Source of the DNA: Eucalyptus grandis
Taxonomy: Eukaryota; Streptophyta; Magnoliopsida; Myrtales; Myrtaceae
Length of the DNA stretch: 64,000 bases
Direction of reading: 5' to 3'
Assembly: GCF_016545825.1 (NCBI RefSeq)
Contig: NC_052622.1
Span: forward strand, 6,515,001-6,579,000
Shown in pieces: positions 63,948-64,000 of this stretch. Within the stretch, counting starts at the first letter, position 1. Each line of letters begins with the position of its first letter. The notes beneath the pieces are model-generated. The model worked only from the letters and a program-made list of their open reading frames with translations. It did no database searches and was not told the DNA's origin. The position numbers were made by a program, and so were the translations under genes.

Positions 63948-64000
63948 TTTCATTTCTATCATGTGCAAGTTGAGTTGAACCAAAGAACTAATGACTTGTT

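Overview
The window is nuclear DNA from a flowering plant, most likely a woody core eudicot. Genes carry many short GT-AG introns, the intergenic DNA is AT-rich, long-LTR Ty3/gypsy debris is present, and there is a plant-type tRNA-Phe. The repeat style would suit Myrtaceae, but that is only an impression; no species can be fixed from this sequence alone.

Layout. (1) Positions 1-8941 are a decayed Ty3/gypsy retrotransposon: a partial 5' LTR, a stub of pol with stop codons, and a 3' LTR. A second, related solo LTR has inserted backwards into the 3' LTR with a perfect 5-bp target duplication. (2) 10362-18646, minus strand, is an apparently intact 24-exon full-size ABCG (PDR-type) transporter of 1,453 aa with one GC-AG intron. 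(3) 18.7-28.4 kb is intergenic, with microsatellites, old duplicated segments and a PIF/Harbinger-like element with a GC-rich core. (4) 28471-29652, minus, is an uninterrupted S-adenosylmethionine synthase gene (393 aa) with a 5'UTR intron and a TATA box. (5) 30.7-40.1 kb is intergenic, with a tandem duplication carrying a SINE-like insertion and two more inverted-repeat elements. (6) 40092-51259, minus, is a 21-exon WDR6-type WD40 gene. Just upstream on the same strand lies tRNA-Phe(GAA), and then a divergent five-exon ATG8 gene (51773-53200). (7) 56785-60855, minus, is a seven-exon RING plus C2H2 protein of the HEL2/ZNF598 type (820 aa). (8) The right end holds two Mutator-like MITEs with a shared terminal sequence; the first has a perfect 9-bp target duplication.

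The protein genes are ordinary plant housekeeping or stress genes. The most suggestive neighbourhood is 40-53 kb. WDR6 (Trm734 in yeast) is the partner that directs 2'-O-methylation of tRNA position 34, and tRNA-Phe is a known substrate of that enzyme; here the two genes are about 250 bp apart. HEL2/ZNF598, a collided-ribosome sensor, lies about 9 kb further on. This may be coincidence. I found no CRISPR array, riboswitch, operon or convincing new multi-gene system. The novel material is mostly in transposon structure.
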